From DAIRVC01 sp036803025 (GTDB lineage: Bacteria; Chloroflexota; Anaerolineae; Anaerolineales; E44-bin32), in NCBI GenBank assembly GCA_036803025.1, contig DAIRVC010000013.1, forward strand, positions 1 through 29,638: DNA of 29,638 bases. The letters are read 5' to 3'. Below, piece by piece: positions 1 to 7,187 of this stretch (position 1 is the first letter of the stretch; the number at the start of each line of letters is the position of its first letter). The position numbers and the translations under genes are program-made. The notes below the pieces were generated by a model. The model was not told the origin of the DNA, ran no database searches, and was given only the letters and a program-made list of their open reading frames with translations.

Positions 1-759
1 GGCGCCCGTATCGATCTTCAGCCGCTTGATCAGGTCCAGGCCCGACACCGGCTGGTGGACGTGCGTCTGCAGCCGATTCAGGCGCGCACTGGCCGGCCAA
101 TGGATCGAGCGGAATGTGTCGCCCGGCCTGTAGTCGCGCACGCCCAGCGTGCGCGTGTTGTCCTCGAACAGATGCCGCACGCTCTTGCGCTCCCCGAACG
201 GGTCGTCCGGCGCGATGCCCAACTCGCCCAGCGGCCGGATCTCGGGGAAGACGACGAGGTGCTCCTCGGGTTGTGCGGCCCCTTCTCTCCGGAACAGCCC
301 GAAGGGATCGCCCGACTCGGCGATCGCCGGACCGACTCGGTAGATGCCGCGCTGCCGGAAGGTCAGACCGATGTGCCGGCGGATGCGTTCTCGGCCGCGC
401 ATCACCACCAGCATGCCCAGCAGGCCCTCGCCGGGGAGATGGGAGGGCAGCAGCCCCTCCGGATCGGAGGGCGCGACCGGCAGCGGCCACGGGTCAAGGG
501 TGCGCAGCCAGGCCAGTGGAAGCGGTTTGCGGTTCTCCAGTTGCAGATCGAGGCCGACCGATTCGCCGGGGAAGGCGCGCCGATACTGGAACCGACGGCG
601 GTAGGAAACCCCGGCGAGGGCGAAGCGATCCCACAGCCAGCCGACCGCCAGGACCGTCAACATCAACCCGGCAACCGCCAGCAAGCCGGGGCGCGTCAAC
701 AGGTAGCCGGCCACCAGCACCAGCAGGGCGAACTGCCCCCAACTCTCACTGCGGCGCAC
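1..759 (-). CDS. DUF58 domain protein, MoxR partner (3' end cut by window edge)
   Basis: An open frame begins with GTG at 759, one base after the moxR stop, and stays open for 253 codons to the window edge. It starts with two hydrophobic stretches (about residues 10-45), then a beta-rich section, then the DUF58 hallmark near residues 210-225, read as GVRDYRPGD followed by R-x-IHW-x-A-x-AR. DUF58 proteins (COG1721) are regularly encoded next to MoxR AAA+ ATPases and are thought to be membrane-anchored partners with a von Willebrand-like fold. The pairing and tight spacing indicate co-transcription with moxR and probably translational coupling. The product's exact job is not known for the family; a role in assembling or activating envelope or metalloprotein complexes is inferred from other MoxR systems. 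The C-terminus lies outside the window. Confidence 0.85.
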   Translation of the reverse strand, partial: MRRSESWGQFALLVLVAGYLLTRPGLLAVAGLMLTVLAVGWLWDRFALAGVSYRRRFQYRRAFPGESVGLDLQLENRKPLPLAWLRTLDPWPLPVAPSDPEGLLPSHLPGEGLLGMLVVMRGRERIRRHIGLTFRQRGIYRVGPAIAESGDPFGLFRREGAAQPEEHLVVFPEIRPLGELGIAPDDPFGERKSVRHLFEDNTRTLGVRDYRPGDTFRSIHWPASARLNRLQTHVHQPVSGLDLIKRLKIDTGA

Positions 760-760
760 G

Positions 761-1696
761 CTAGCGCTCCAGAGGCACCGGGATTTCCCCGACGATGTCG
801 GCCACCAGCTCGGCCGGCTCGCGGCCCCGCAGCTGTGCCTGGGGCGCGATGATCAGGCGGTGAGTCAGGACATGGGGGGCGAGCGCTTTCACGTCGTCGG
901 GGACGACGTATTCCCGCCCCTGGATCGCCGCCCAGGCCTGGGCGGCGTGATACAGGGCCAGGCTGGCGCGCGGACTGGCGCCGAGTTGGATCTCGGGGTG
1001 TGCGCGCGTCGCGCGTCCGATGGCGACGACGTAGGCGCGCAGCGACTCCTCGACGCGCACCCGCTCCCTTCGACGCTGTAGATCGAGGATCTCCTGCGGC
1101 GTCGTCACGGGCGCCAGCGAGGCGAGCGGTTCATCTCCGGTGAATCGCAACAGGATCTCGGCCTCCTCGGCGGCGGTCGGGTAGCCAATGCGCACCTGGA
1201 GCAGGAAGCGGTCGATCTGTGCTTCCGGGAGTGGAAAGGTCCCTTCCAGTTCGACCGGGTTTTGCGTCGCCAGGACCATGAACGGGCGCGGCAGCGGCCG
1301 GGTGACGCCGTCGATCGTCACCTGACGTTCCTGCATCGCCTCCAGCAGAGCCGACTGCGTGCGCGGCGTCGCCCGGTTGATCTCATCGGCCAGAACCACC
1401 TGGCTCATGACCGGTCCGGGCCGGAAGTCGAATTCCTGATCCTTCTGATTGAACCAGTTGACGCCCAGGACATCCGACGGGAGGAGATCCGGCGTGAACT
1501 GGATGCGCTGGAAGGTGCAGCCCAGCGAGGCCGCCAGTGCGCGCGCCAGCGTCGTCTTGCCGATGCCGGGCACATCTTCCAAAAGGATGTGGCCCTCGCA
1601 CAGCACCGCCGTCAGGCACAGATCGATCGCCTGCTGTTTGCCGACGATGACCTTCTGGATGTTGTCGCGCATCCGGCGAGCGAGTTCGGCAATCAT
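761..1696 (-). CDS. MoxR-type AAA+ ATPase
   Basis: The 311-residue protein has the whole AAA_3/MoxR core: Walker A PGIGKTT (about residues 43-49), Walker B VVLADEINRA with the family's TQSALLEAMQE helix, and the sensor region ATQNPVELEGTFPLPEAQ followed by DRF. These ATPases act as chaperone-like remodelers in the cytoplasm, usually together with a DUF58 or VWA partner, which is encoded immediately downstream here. The ATG at 1696 is preceded by a good Shine-Dalgarno (GAGGTG, minus strand, 5 bases away), so it is preferred over an in-frame alternative upstream. Length is typical for the family. The target complex cannot be told from this window because the downstream part of the operon is cut off. 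Confidence 0.93.
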   Translation of the reverse strand: MIAELARRMRDNIQKVIVGKQQAIDLCLTAVLCEGHILLEDVPGIGKTTLARALAASLGCTFQRIQFTPDLLPSDVLGVNWFNQKDQEFDFRPGPVMSQVVLADEINRATPRTQSALLEAMQERQVTIDGVTRPLPRPFMVLATQNPVELEGTFPLPEAQIDRFLLQVRIGYPTAAEEAEILLRFTGDEPLASLAPVTTPQEILDLQRRRERVRVEESLRAYVVAIGRATRAHPEIQLGASPRASLALYHAAQAWAAIQGREYVVPDDVKALAPHVLTHRLIIAPQAQLRGREPAELVADIVGEIPVPLER

Positions 1697-1808
1697 GGAG
1701 GCACCTCAATGGGCGGCTTGGGAGGAACTACGGCCGGGCAGGCTTCTTCGTTCAAGTCAGCGCTGGTGGCTGGTCACGGCGCGCGCGAGGAGTCGGACGA
1801 CCTTCGGC

Positions 1809-1817
1809 AGTATAGCA
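1809..1817 (-). promoter_or_regulatory. Extended -10 promoter for the moxR-DUF58 unit
   Basis: On the minus strand the bases read TGCTATACT, an extended -10 element (TGn plus TATACT). I see no good -35 hexamer, which extended -10 promoters tolerate. It lies about 113 bases before the moxR ATG and faces away from the dinG promoter only 20 bases off, so the two are divergent and close enough to interfere. Confidence 0.5.
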
Positions 1818-1834
1818 TGGATGACGCGCTCGGA

Positions 1835-1843
1835 TGATATAAT
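1835..1843 (+). promoter_or_regulatory. Extended -10 promoter for the dinG-type helicase
   Basis: TGATATAAT is a perfect -10 hexamer with the TGn extension, followed by CCCGCG. No convincing -35 is visible. The predicted transcript begins near 1850, leaving roughly 65-70 bases of leader before the ATG at 1918. Confidence 0.55.
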
Positions 1844-1917
1844 CCCGCGCAATCCCGGCTGGATTCGCCAATCGGAATCTGCGCCACTTGCAGCGCCCAA
1901 GCCCGCACAAAGGACGG

Positions 1918-4710
1918 ATGGAGACCCTCGTCGCCCTCGACCTGGAAACGACCGGACTCGACAGCGAGCGCGATGCCGTTATCGAGATCGGGGCCGTGCG
2001 CTTCCGCGGCAGCCGCGTCGAGGCCGAATGGTCGACGCTGGTCAACCCCGGGCGGCCACTGCCGCCGTTCATCGTCCAGCTGACCGGGATCGACGACAGC
2101 ATGCTGGCCGGCGCGCCGCGGCTGGCCGAAGTGGTTGGCGACCTGCAGGCTTTCGTCGGCGAGGCCCCGATCCTGGGCCACAACGTCGGTTTCGATCTCT
2201 CCTTCCTCCGTCGGCGTGGCTTGTTCGCCGAGAATCCGCGCCTGGACACTTTCGACCTGGCATCGGTATTGATGCCCACTGCCGCCCGCTACCGCCTCGG
2301 CAACCTGGCTGAGTCGTTGGGCATCCCGGTGCGCGGCACACACCGCGCACTGGACGACGCGCGCACTACCCGGGCCGTCTACCTGGCCCTGCTGGAACAG
2401 ATGGCGGCGCTTCCTCTTCCGCTTCTGGAGGAGATCGTCCGCCTGGGAGAGAACGTCGAATGGGGCGCCGGGTGGGCGTTCGAAGAAGCGCTCGACGACG
2501 CCCTGGCGCGCGCCAAGTCGGGCGACCGGCACCCACCTGCCGCCAAACCGCAGCTGTCGACGAGGGCCCGCGCCGGACAGGCGCTGCGGCCGGCGGAAAC
2601 CCCCCGGCCCCTGGATCTGGACGAACTCGCCGCGCTGCTCGAGCCCGGAGGGCCGTTCGCCGCCGGCTTTCCCGGATACGAGAATCGGCCGCAGCAAGTG
2701 GCCATGCTGCGCGCCGTGGCCGGGGCGCTTTCCGGCGGGCGTCATCTGCTCGTCGAAGCCGGGACCGGCATCGGCAAGTCGGTCGCCTATCTGATCCCGG
2801 CGCTGGCCTGGGCCGAGACGAACGGCCAGCGTGTCGTGGTCTCCACCAACACGATCAACCTGCAGGATCAGCTCATCCGCAAGGACCTGCCGGATCTGTG
2901 CCGCACCCTGGGGGTCGAGTATCAGGGGGCAGTACTCAAGGGACGCGCAAACTACCTCTGCCCGCGACGCCTGGCCGCCATGCGCCGGATTCACGCGCAG
3001 TCGCCGGATGAGGTGCGGCTGCTGGCCAAGGTCCTGGTTTGGCTCGGTCAGGGCGGTTCAGGTGACCGCACCGAACTCCATCTGAGCGGGCCTTGGGAAG
3101 CAGCGGCCTGGTCGCGGATTTCGGCCGAGGGGGAGGAGTGCGGCGGGGAGACCTGCCGCCAGCGCGCCGAGGGGGACTGCCCCTATATCCAGGCACGCGA
3201 CCGTGCCGAGACTGCCCACGTGGTGATCGTCAACCACGCGCTGCTGCTGGCCGACATCGCCACGGGCAGTCGCGTTCTCCCGGATTATCAGTACCTGATC
3301 GTGGACGAAGCGCATCAGTTGGAGGACGCGGTCACCAACGGACTGGCGTTTCACGCCACCGAAGGCGAAGTCGAGCGGCTGCTCAAGGACCTGGGCGGCC
3401 GGCGTTCGGGCCTGCTCGGGGAAATCCTGGCGGCTGCTCGAAGCGGGCTCTCGCCGTCCGCCGTCGGACAGATCGAGCAAGCCGCCGAGGCAGCCGCCCG
3501 GCGCGCGAGCGAGTGTATCGACCTCACGCAGACCCTCTTCGCCGCGCTGGGCGCCTTCCTGGCCAGCCAGCGCGACCAGGTCGAGGTCGGTCCCTACGGC
3601 CAGCAGCAGCGCATCTTGCCTTCGACGCGCACGCTGCCTGATTGGAGTCCGATCGAGATTGCCTGGGAAAACCTGCGGGCGCCCCTGGGCGGCGTGCTGA
3701 CGTCTGTGCGCGAAGTGGCCGATATGCTGGCCGAACTGCTGGACAGCGAGGGATCGCCGGCCGAGGATCTGGCGCTGACGCTGCGTGCCTCGCTGCGCGG
3801 CCTGGAGACGTTCACCACGCATCTCGAGCACATGATCTTCGAGCCCGACAGCCAGATGATCTATTGGGCCGATCTCCGGCCGCCGCCGGGGCGCATCGCA
3901 CTGCACGCCGCCCCGCTGCGGGTCGGACCGCTGGTCGAGCGATTCCTGTGGCGCGAGAAGGCCTCGGTCGTCATGACCTCGGCCACGCTGACCGCCGGCG
4001 GCGAGTTCGACCACATCCGCGCCCGGCTGAACGCCCATGACGTCGACGAGCTCACGCTTGGGTCGCCGTTCGACTACGAGTCCTCGACGATGCTCTACCT
4101 GGTCGCGGATATGCCCGAGCCCTCCAACCGGCAGGCCTACGAGCGGGCGGTGGAGGCCGGCCTGGTCAGCCTGTGCAAGGCGACCGCAGGGCGGACGCTG
4201 GCGCTGTTCACCTCCTACGAGCAGTTGCGCCGCACGGCCAAGGCGATCGCCGAGCCGCTGAACGCCAGTGGGATCGTTGTCTATGAGCAGGGCGAGGGCG
4301 CCTCGCGCCACGCGCTGCTAGAGTCGTTCCGTTCGAGCGAGCAGGCGGTCTTGCTCGGGACGCGCTCGTATTGGGAGGGTATCGACGTTCCCGGGGAAGC
4401 GCTGTCGGTCCTGGTCATCGTCCGGCTCCCGTTCGATGTCCCCAGCGACCCGATCATCGCCGCCCGGATGGAGACGTACGAGGATCCCTTTGCCGAGTAC
4501 TCGGTCCCCGAAGCGGTCCTGCGGTTTCGCCAGGGCTTCGGGCGCCTGATTCGCACCCGCTCCGATCGGGGCATCGTCGTCGTCTTCGATCGGCGCATCT
4601 TGAGTAAGAAGTACGGGCGGGCGTTCCTCGATTCGCTCCCGCAGTGTACCGTCCGTCAGGGCACGCTGCGTGATCTGCCGCCGTCGGCGGCGCGCTGGCT
4701 GGGACTCTGA
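1918..4710 (+). CDS. dinG: DnaQ-like exonuclease / DinG-type Fe-S helicase fusion
   Basis: A 930-residue two-part protein. The N-terminal ~165 residues are a DEDDh 3'-5' exonuclease of the DNA polymerase III epsilon type: D8 and E10 in DLETTGL, an Asp in NVGFDLSFL, and His/Asp in HRALDDARTT are all present. The rest is a superfamily 2 helicase of the DinG/XPD group: Walker A with K287-S288, DEAH box at 463-466, and four cysteines (C348, C408, C413, C421) spaced as the XPD-type 4Fe-4S ligands. The exonuclease-helicase fusion is known from Firmicutes DinG, where the nuclease is active; unwinding of damaged or replication-associated DNA is the expected role. The ATG at 1918 follows AAAGGA and is chosen over an in-frame TTG at 1888. 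No neighbour on this strand appears co-transcribed, since a hairpin and the efp promoter follow. Confidence 0.92.
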   Translation: METLVALDLETTGLDSERDAVIEIGAVRFRGSRVEAEWSTLVNPGRPLPPFIVQLTGIDDSMLAGAPRLAEVVGDLQAFVGEAPILGHNVGFDLSFLRRRGLFAENPRLDTFDLASVLMPTAARYRLGNLAESLGIPVRGTHRALDDARTTRAVYLALLEQMAALPLPLLEEIVRLGENVEWGAGWAFEEALDDALARAKSGDRHPPAAKPQLSTRARAGQALRPAETPRPLDLDELAALLEPGGPFAAGFPGYENRPQQVAMLRAVAGALSGGRHLLVEAGTGIGKSVAYLIPALAWAETNGQRVVVSTNTINLQDQLIRKDLPDLCRTLGVEYQGAVLKGRANYLCPRRLAAMRRIHAQSPDEVRLLAKVLVWLGQGGSGDRTELHLSGPWEAAAWSRISAEGEECGGETCRQRAEGDCPYIQARDRAETAHVVIVNHALLLADIATGSRVLPDYQYLIVDEAHQLEDAVTNGLAFHATEGEVERLLKDLGGRRSGLLGEILAAARSGLSPSAVGQIEQAAEAAARRASECIDLTQTLFAALGAFLASQRDQVEVGPYGQQQRILPSTRTLPDWSPIEIAWENLRAPLGGVLTSVREVADMLAELLDSEGSPAEDLALTLRASLRGLETFTTHLEHMIFEPDSQMIYWADLRPPPGRIALHAAPLRVGPLVERFLWREKASVVMTSATLTAGGEFDHIRARLNAHDVDELTLGSPFDYESSTMLYLVADMPEPSNRQAYERAVEAGLVSLCKATAGRTLALFTSYEQLRRTAKAIAEPLNASGIVVYEQGEGASRHALLESFRSSEQAVLLGTRSYWEGIDVPGEALSVLVIVRLPFDVPSDPIIAARMETYEDPFAEYSVPEAVLRFRQGFGRLIRTRSDRGIVVVFDRRILSKKYGRAFLDSLPQCTVRQGTLRDLPPSAARWLGL

Positions 4711-4712
4711 GG

Positions 4713-4771
4713 GCCACATCCAGGGGGCGAGGGGGATGTAAGCCCCCTCCCCCTCGCCCCCTGGAAGTGGC
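4713..4771. repeat. Large imperfect hairpin between dinG and efp
   Basis: Arms 4713-4735 and 4749-4771 are complementary over 23 positions with one A-A mismatch, around a 13-base loop. The arms are almost pure G-run/C-run. There is no U-tract, so it is not a canonical intrinsic terminator, although it sits exactly where one would be for dinG. A dispersed REP-like or miniature element is an alternative. Confidence 0.7.
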
Positions 4772-4813
4772 GAGTCGATCGCGTTCTGAGCAGCACGGCG
4801 TTGCCCCGGCGCT

Positions 4814-4831
4814 GGCCGGCGATCGCCGGCC
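4814..4831. other. 18-bp perfect palindrome upstream of the efp promoter
   Basis: The bases GGCCGGC-GATC-GCCGGCC form a perfect 18-bp palindrome ending 22 bases before the efp -35 box. It could be an operator or simply a consequence of GC-rich, GATC-centred sequence. No function can be assigned. Confidence 0.4.
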
Positions 4832-4853
4832 GGAACTCCGCAGCCTGCAAGCG

Positions 4854-4883
4854 TTGACGCCGCCCACTGCCCGGCGCTATAAT
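4854..4883 (+). promoter_or_regulatory. Promoter of the efp unit
   Basis: TTGACG (4854-4859), an 18-base spacer and TATAAT (4878-4883) make one of the best sigma-70-type promoters in the window. The GTG start of efp is 31 bases downstream of the -10, with GAGGA at 4901-4905 as ribosome binding site. Confidence 0.75.
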
Positions 4884-4914
4884 CCCGCGACACTCATCCC
4901 GAGGAACCGCAGCC

Positions 4915-5472
4915 GTGATTGACGTCAACGACCTCCGCAAGGGGGTAACCTTCGAGCTCGACAACAGCCTCTACAAGGTACTTGAATACTCCCACAACAA
5001 GCCGGGACGCGGCAACGCGACCATCCGCACCAAAGTGCGTGATCTGCGCAGCGGGGCAGTCTTTGAGAAGACCTTCCAGTCCGGGGACCGGGTAAGAGAC
5101 GTCCGCCTCGACCACCATATCGTCCAGTACCTCTACAACGACGGTGAACTGTTCCATTTCATGGACACCGAGACTTACGAGCAGCCGGTCGTCAGCAAGA
5201 AGGTGCTCGGCGAGGCGGTCGACTACCTGACCGACGGCCTCGAGGTCAAGCTCACCTTCTACGAGGGCACGCCGCTGGATGTCGAGCTGCCGACGGCCGT
5301 CGATCTGAAGATCGTCCAGGCCGAAGTGGCTGTCAGGGGAGACACGGCCACCGGCGCCAACAAGACCGTCACGACCGAGACCGGGCTACGCGTCCAGGTG
5401 CCTCTGTTCGTCAATCAGGGCGACACGATCCGGGTCGACACCCGCACCGGCGGGTACCTGACGCGGGTCTGA
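4915..5472 (+). CDS. efp: Elongation factor P
   Basis: This 185-residue protein matches EF-P throughout: the N-terminal KOW-like domain beginning IDVNDLRKG, the central OB domain, and the C-terminal OB domain ending with DTRTGGYLTRV. EF-P binds ribosomes stalled on polyproline stretches and promotes peptide bond formation. The loop that reaches the peptidyl-transferase centre reads KPGRGNA, so the tip residue is Arg32 and not Lys. The GTG start at 4915 has GAGGA nine bases upstream and lies behind a strong promoter. The next gene begins eight bases after the stop, so the two are likely co-transcribed. The protein encoded upstream is unrelated and is separated by a hairpin. Confidence 0.96.
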   Translation: MIDVNDLRKGVTFELDNSLYKVLEYSHNKPGRGNATIRTKVRDLRSGAVFEKTFQSGDRVRDVRLDHHIVQYLYNDGELFHFMDTETYEQPVVSKKVLGEAVDYLTDGLEVKLTFYEGTPLDVELPTAVDLKIVQAEVAVRGDTATGANKTVTTETGLRVQVPLFVNQGDTIRVDTRTGGYLTRV

Positions 5473-5480
5473 CGCGGGCC

Positions 5481-5816
5481 ATGCGCACGCCCTTCGGGGC
5501 CGAGTGCCCGTACTATTACGGCGACTTCCACCGCGGTCGTCAAAAAGAGGAATGCCGCCTCCTGGGCGCGGGAGAAGCGTCGAGCCGCTGGCGCTCATCG
5601 CTCTGCCGCAATTGCCCGGTGCCGCGCATTGTGCTGGCCAACGCGTGCCCTGACCTGCGTTTGCGCGGCCGCGTGACCGCCGGCCTGCTGGGGCTCGGCC
5701 GCCGCATGGACATCACGGCCAGCTGCCGTCGCTCCGCCGGCCCAGTGGCGCGCCCCGAGGTCGGATGTGGGTTGTGCCATCCCGGCGGCCCGGGTGAGGC
5801 GGAGCTGCGCCGATGA
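5481..5816 (+). CDS. Small Cys-rich protein, possible metal or Fe-S binding
   Basis: This 111-residue protein has eight cysteines, at positions 9, 25, 42, 45, 56, 82, 96 and 99, two pairs of them in C-x-x-C arrangements (LCRNC and CGLC). Such spacing suggests zinc or iron-sulfur binding. There is no signal peptide or membrane segment, so it should be cytoplasmic, where disulfides are unlikely. It starts eight bases after efp and its TGA overlaps the next ATG (ATGA), so it is embedded in the efp operon and translationally coupled to the HAD-DinB gene. I recall similar proteins in Chloroflexota but no assigned function. The N-terminal section with ECPYYYGDF and the EEC motif looks conserved and is not low-complexity noise. 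A role in translation is suggested only by location. Confidence 0.75.
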   Translation: MRTPFGAECPYYYGDFHRGRQKEECRLLGAGEASSRWRSSLCRNCPVPRIVLANACPDLRLRGRVTAGLLGLGRRMDITASCRRSAGPVARPEVGCGLCHPGGPGEAELRR

Positions 5817-6982
5817 TTCGCGCCGCCCTGATCGATCTGGACGATACCCTGCTCGGGAACAAGATCGACGCGTTCCTGCCCGCCTACCTCGAGCGGCTGG
5901 GCGCTCACCTGAATGAGGTGGTCCCGGCCGAGCAGATGATCCCGACCCTGCTGCAGGCGACGCGGCGCATGACGCAAAACCGGGACGCCGGCCGCACGCT
6001 GGAAGAGACTTTCGCCCAGGCTTTCTACCCTGCCTTGGGAGTCCCGCCCCAACGCCTGCGAGAGCGCATCGACTCGTTCTACACAACGGAGTTCCCCAAG
6101 CTGCGCGAGCTGACCAGCTGGCGCCCTGAGGCGCGGGCGCTCGTCGACAGCGCGCTCCAATCTGGGCTGCAGGTGGCCGTCGCCACCAACCCGCTCTTCC
6201 CGTTGACCGCTATCGCGCAACGCCTGGATTGGGCGGGCGTCTCGCCCGACCAGGTGGCTTACGACTTCGTGGCCTCCTACGAAACGATGCACTTCTGCAA
6301 ACCCGACCCTGCCTACTACACGGAGATCCTCGGGCGCCTGGGGGCCCCGGCCCATGAATCGGCCATGATCGGTGACAACCCCGACGATGACCTGGAGCCG
6401 GCCGCCGGGCTGGGTATGGCGACCTTCCGGATCTCGGAACCAGCCGGCGAGCACCTCGAGCGGGCGCGACTCTGGTTGCGCGAGGTGCCCGATCACGCCG
6501 GCCCCGGCCTGGCGCAGTCGGCCGCCTCGCTGCTGGCCCACCTGCGCGGCTACCTGGGAGCCTGGTCGGGTCTGACTGCGGGCCTGGAGGGGGACGCCTG
6601 GGACGGGCGCACGGATTCAGGCGGCTGGGCGCCGGTGGAGATTGTCTGCCACGTGCGCGACGTCGAGCTCGAGGTGAACCTGCCGCGCGTGGAAACCATC
6701 CTGTCCTCCCCCAACGCGTTCATCTCGGCCGCGGACACCGATCCGTGGGCGGAGGCGCGAGGTTACCTGGGCCAGGATCCGCAGCGGGCCATGCAGGACT
6801 TCGGCCAGGCGCGCACACGGCTGATCAGCCGCCTGGAGGCGCTCGACCCAGCCGAGTGGGAGCACCCAGCGCGGCACGCGCTCCTCGGTCCGACGACGTT
6901 GCGGGAGCTGATCGCCATCGCCGTCGATCACGACCGCCAGCATCTGGCGCAGCTGAGGCTCGGCGCCCACGCGCGCGGCTGA
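5813..6982 (+). CDS. HAD-superfamily hydrolase fused to a DinB-like domain
   Basis: The 389-residue product has two domains. Residues 1-225 form a HAD hydrolase: nucleophile motif DLDDT (D8, D10), motif II Thr-Asn at 125-126, motif III Lys163 in CKPDP, and motif IV GDNPDDD (187-193). Residues 235-389 resemble the DinB/YfiT four-helix bundle: an early His (H280, in VCHVRDVE) and a late DHDRQHL (H373, H377) reproduce the three-His metal site. HAD proteins are usually phosphatases; DinB-like proteins are often thiol-dependent or metal-dependent S-transferases, but many lack known activity. The ATG overlaps the previous stop by four bases. The substrate is unknown. A damage-control or metabolite-repair enzyme is one possible reading of the fusion, as inference only. 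Confidence 0.82.
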   Translation: MIRAALIDLDDTLLGNKIDAFLPAYLERLGAHLNEVVPAEQMIPTLLQATRRMTQNRDAGRTLEETFAQAFYPALGVPPQRLRERIDSFYTTEFPKLRELTSWRPEARALVDSALQSGLQVAVATNPLFPLTAIAQRLDWAGVSPDQVAYDFVASYETMHFCKPDPAYYTEILGRLGAPAHESAMIGDNPDDDLEPAAGLGMATFRISEPAGEHLERARLWLREVPDHAGPGLAQSAASLLAHLRGYLGAWSGLTAGLEGDAWDGRTDSGGWAPVEIVCHVRDVELEVNLPRVETILSSPNAFISAADTDPWAEARGYLGQDPQRAMQDFGQARTRLISRLEALDPAEWEHPARHALLGPTTLRELIAIAVDHDRQHLAQLRLGAHARG

Positions 6983-6988
6983 TCCGGC

Positions 6989-7017
6989 TTTACAGCCCCT
7001 ATCCCCGACGATATAAT
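6989..7017 (+). promoter_or_regulatory. Promoter of tRNA-Leu(UAG) and probably of tig-clpP-clpX
   Basis: TTTACA (6989-6994), a 17-base spacer and TATAAT (7012-7017) form a near-ideal promoter. The mature tRNA begins nine bases after the -10 box, so the 5' leader is only a few bases. No other clear promoter lies between the tRNA and tig. Confidence 0.75.
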
Positions 7018-7026
7018 CCCTCGCCA

Positions 7027-7108
7027 GGGGAAGTGCTGGAACTGGCAGACAGGCGTGACTTAGGATCACGTGCCGCGAGGCGTGAGGGTTCAAATCCCTC
7101 CTTCCCCA
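7027..7108 (+). tRNA. tRNA-Leu, anticodon UAG
   Basis: The acceptor stem GGGGAAG (7027-7033) pairs with CTTCCCC (7101-7107) and A7108 is the discriminator. The D-arm TGGCAGAC, an anticodon loop CTTAGGA closed by GTGA/TCAC, a long class-II variable arm and the T-arm GGGTTCAAATCCC are all visible. The anticodon UAG reads CUN leucine codons. The 3' CCA is not encoded; ACT follows the stem. Confidence 0.95.
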
Positions 7109-7187
7109 CTGAGGACGTGAGCGGGGAGCCGCCCGGCCGGCCGGATGACCGCGATCTCCTTCGCCGCCATCGAAAGGGTAGTCATCG

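Noticed and set aside
55..852. 265-codon plus-strand frame at the left edge
   Set aside because: It is opposite the DUF58 frame, which shows the conserved DYRPGD and IHW motifs.
1774..4311. Two long minus-strand frames opposite the dinG fusion
   Set aside because: Both are mirror frames of a gene with intact exonuclease, Walker, DEAH and Fe-S motifs.
7027..7108. Integration site at tRNA-Leu
   Set aside because: No integrase gene or direct repeat of the tRNA 3' end is found within the window for either leucine tRNA.
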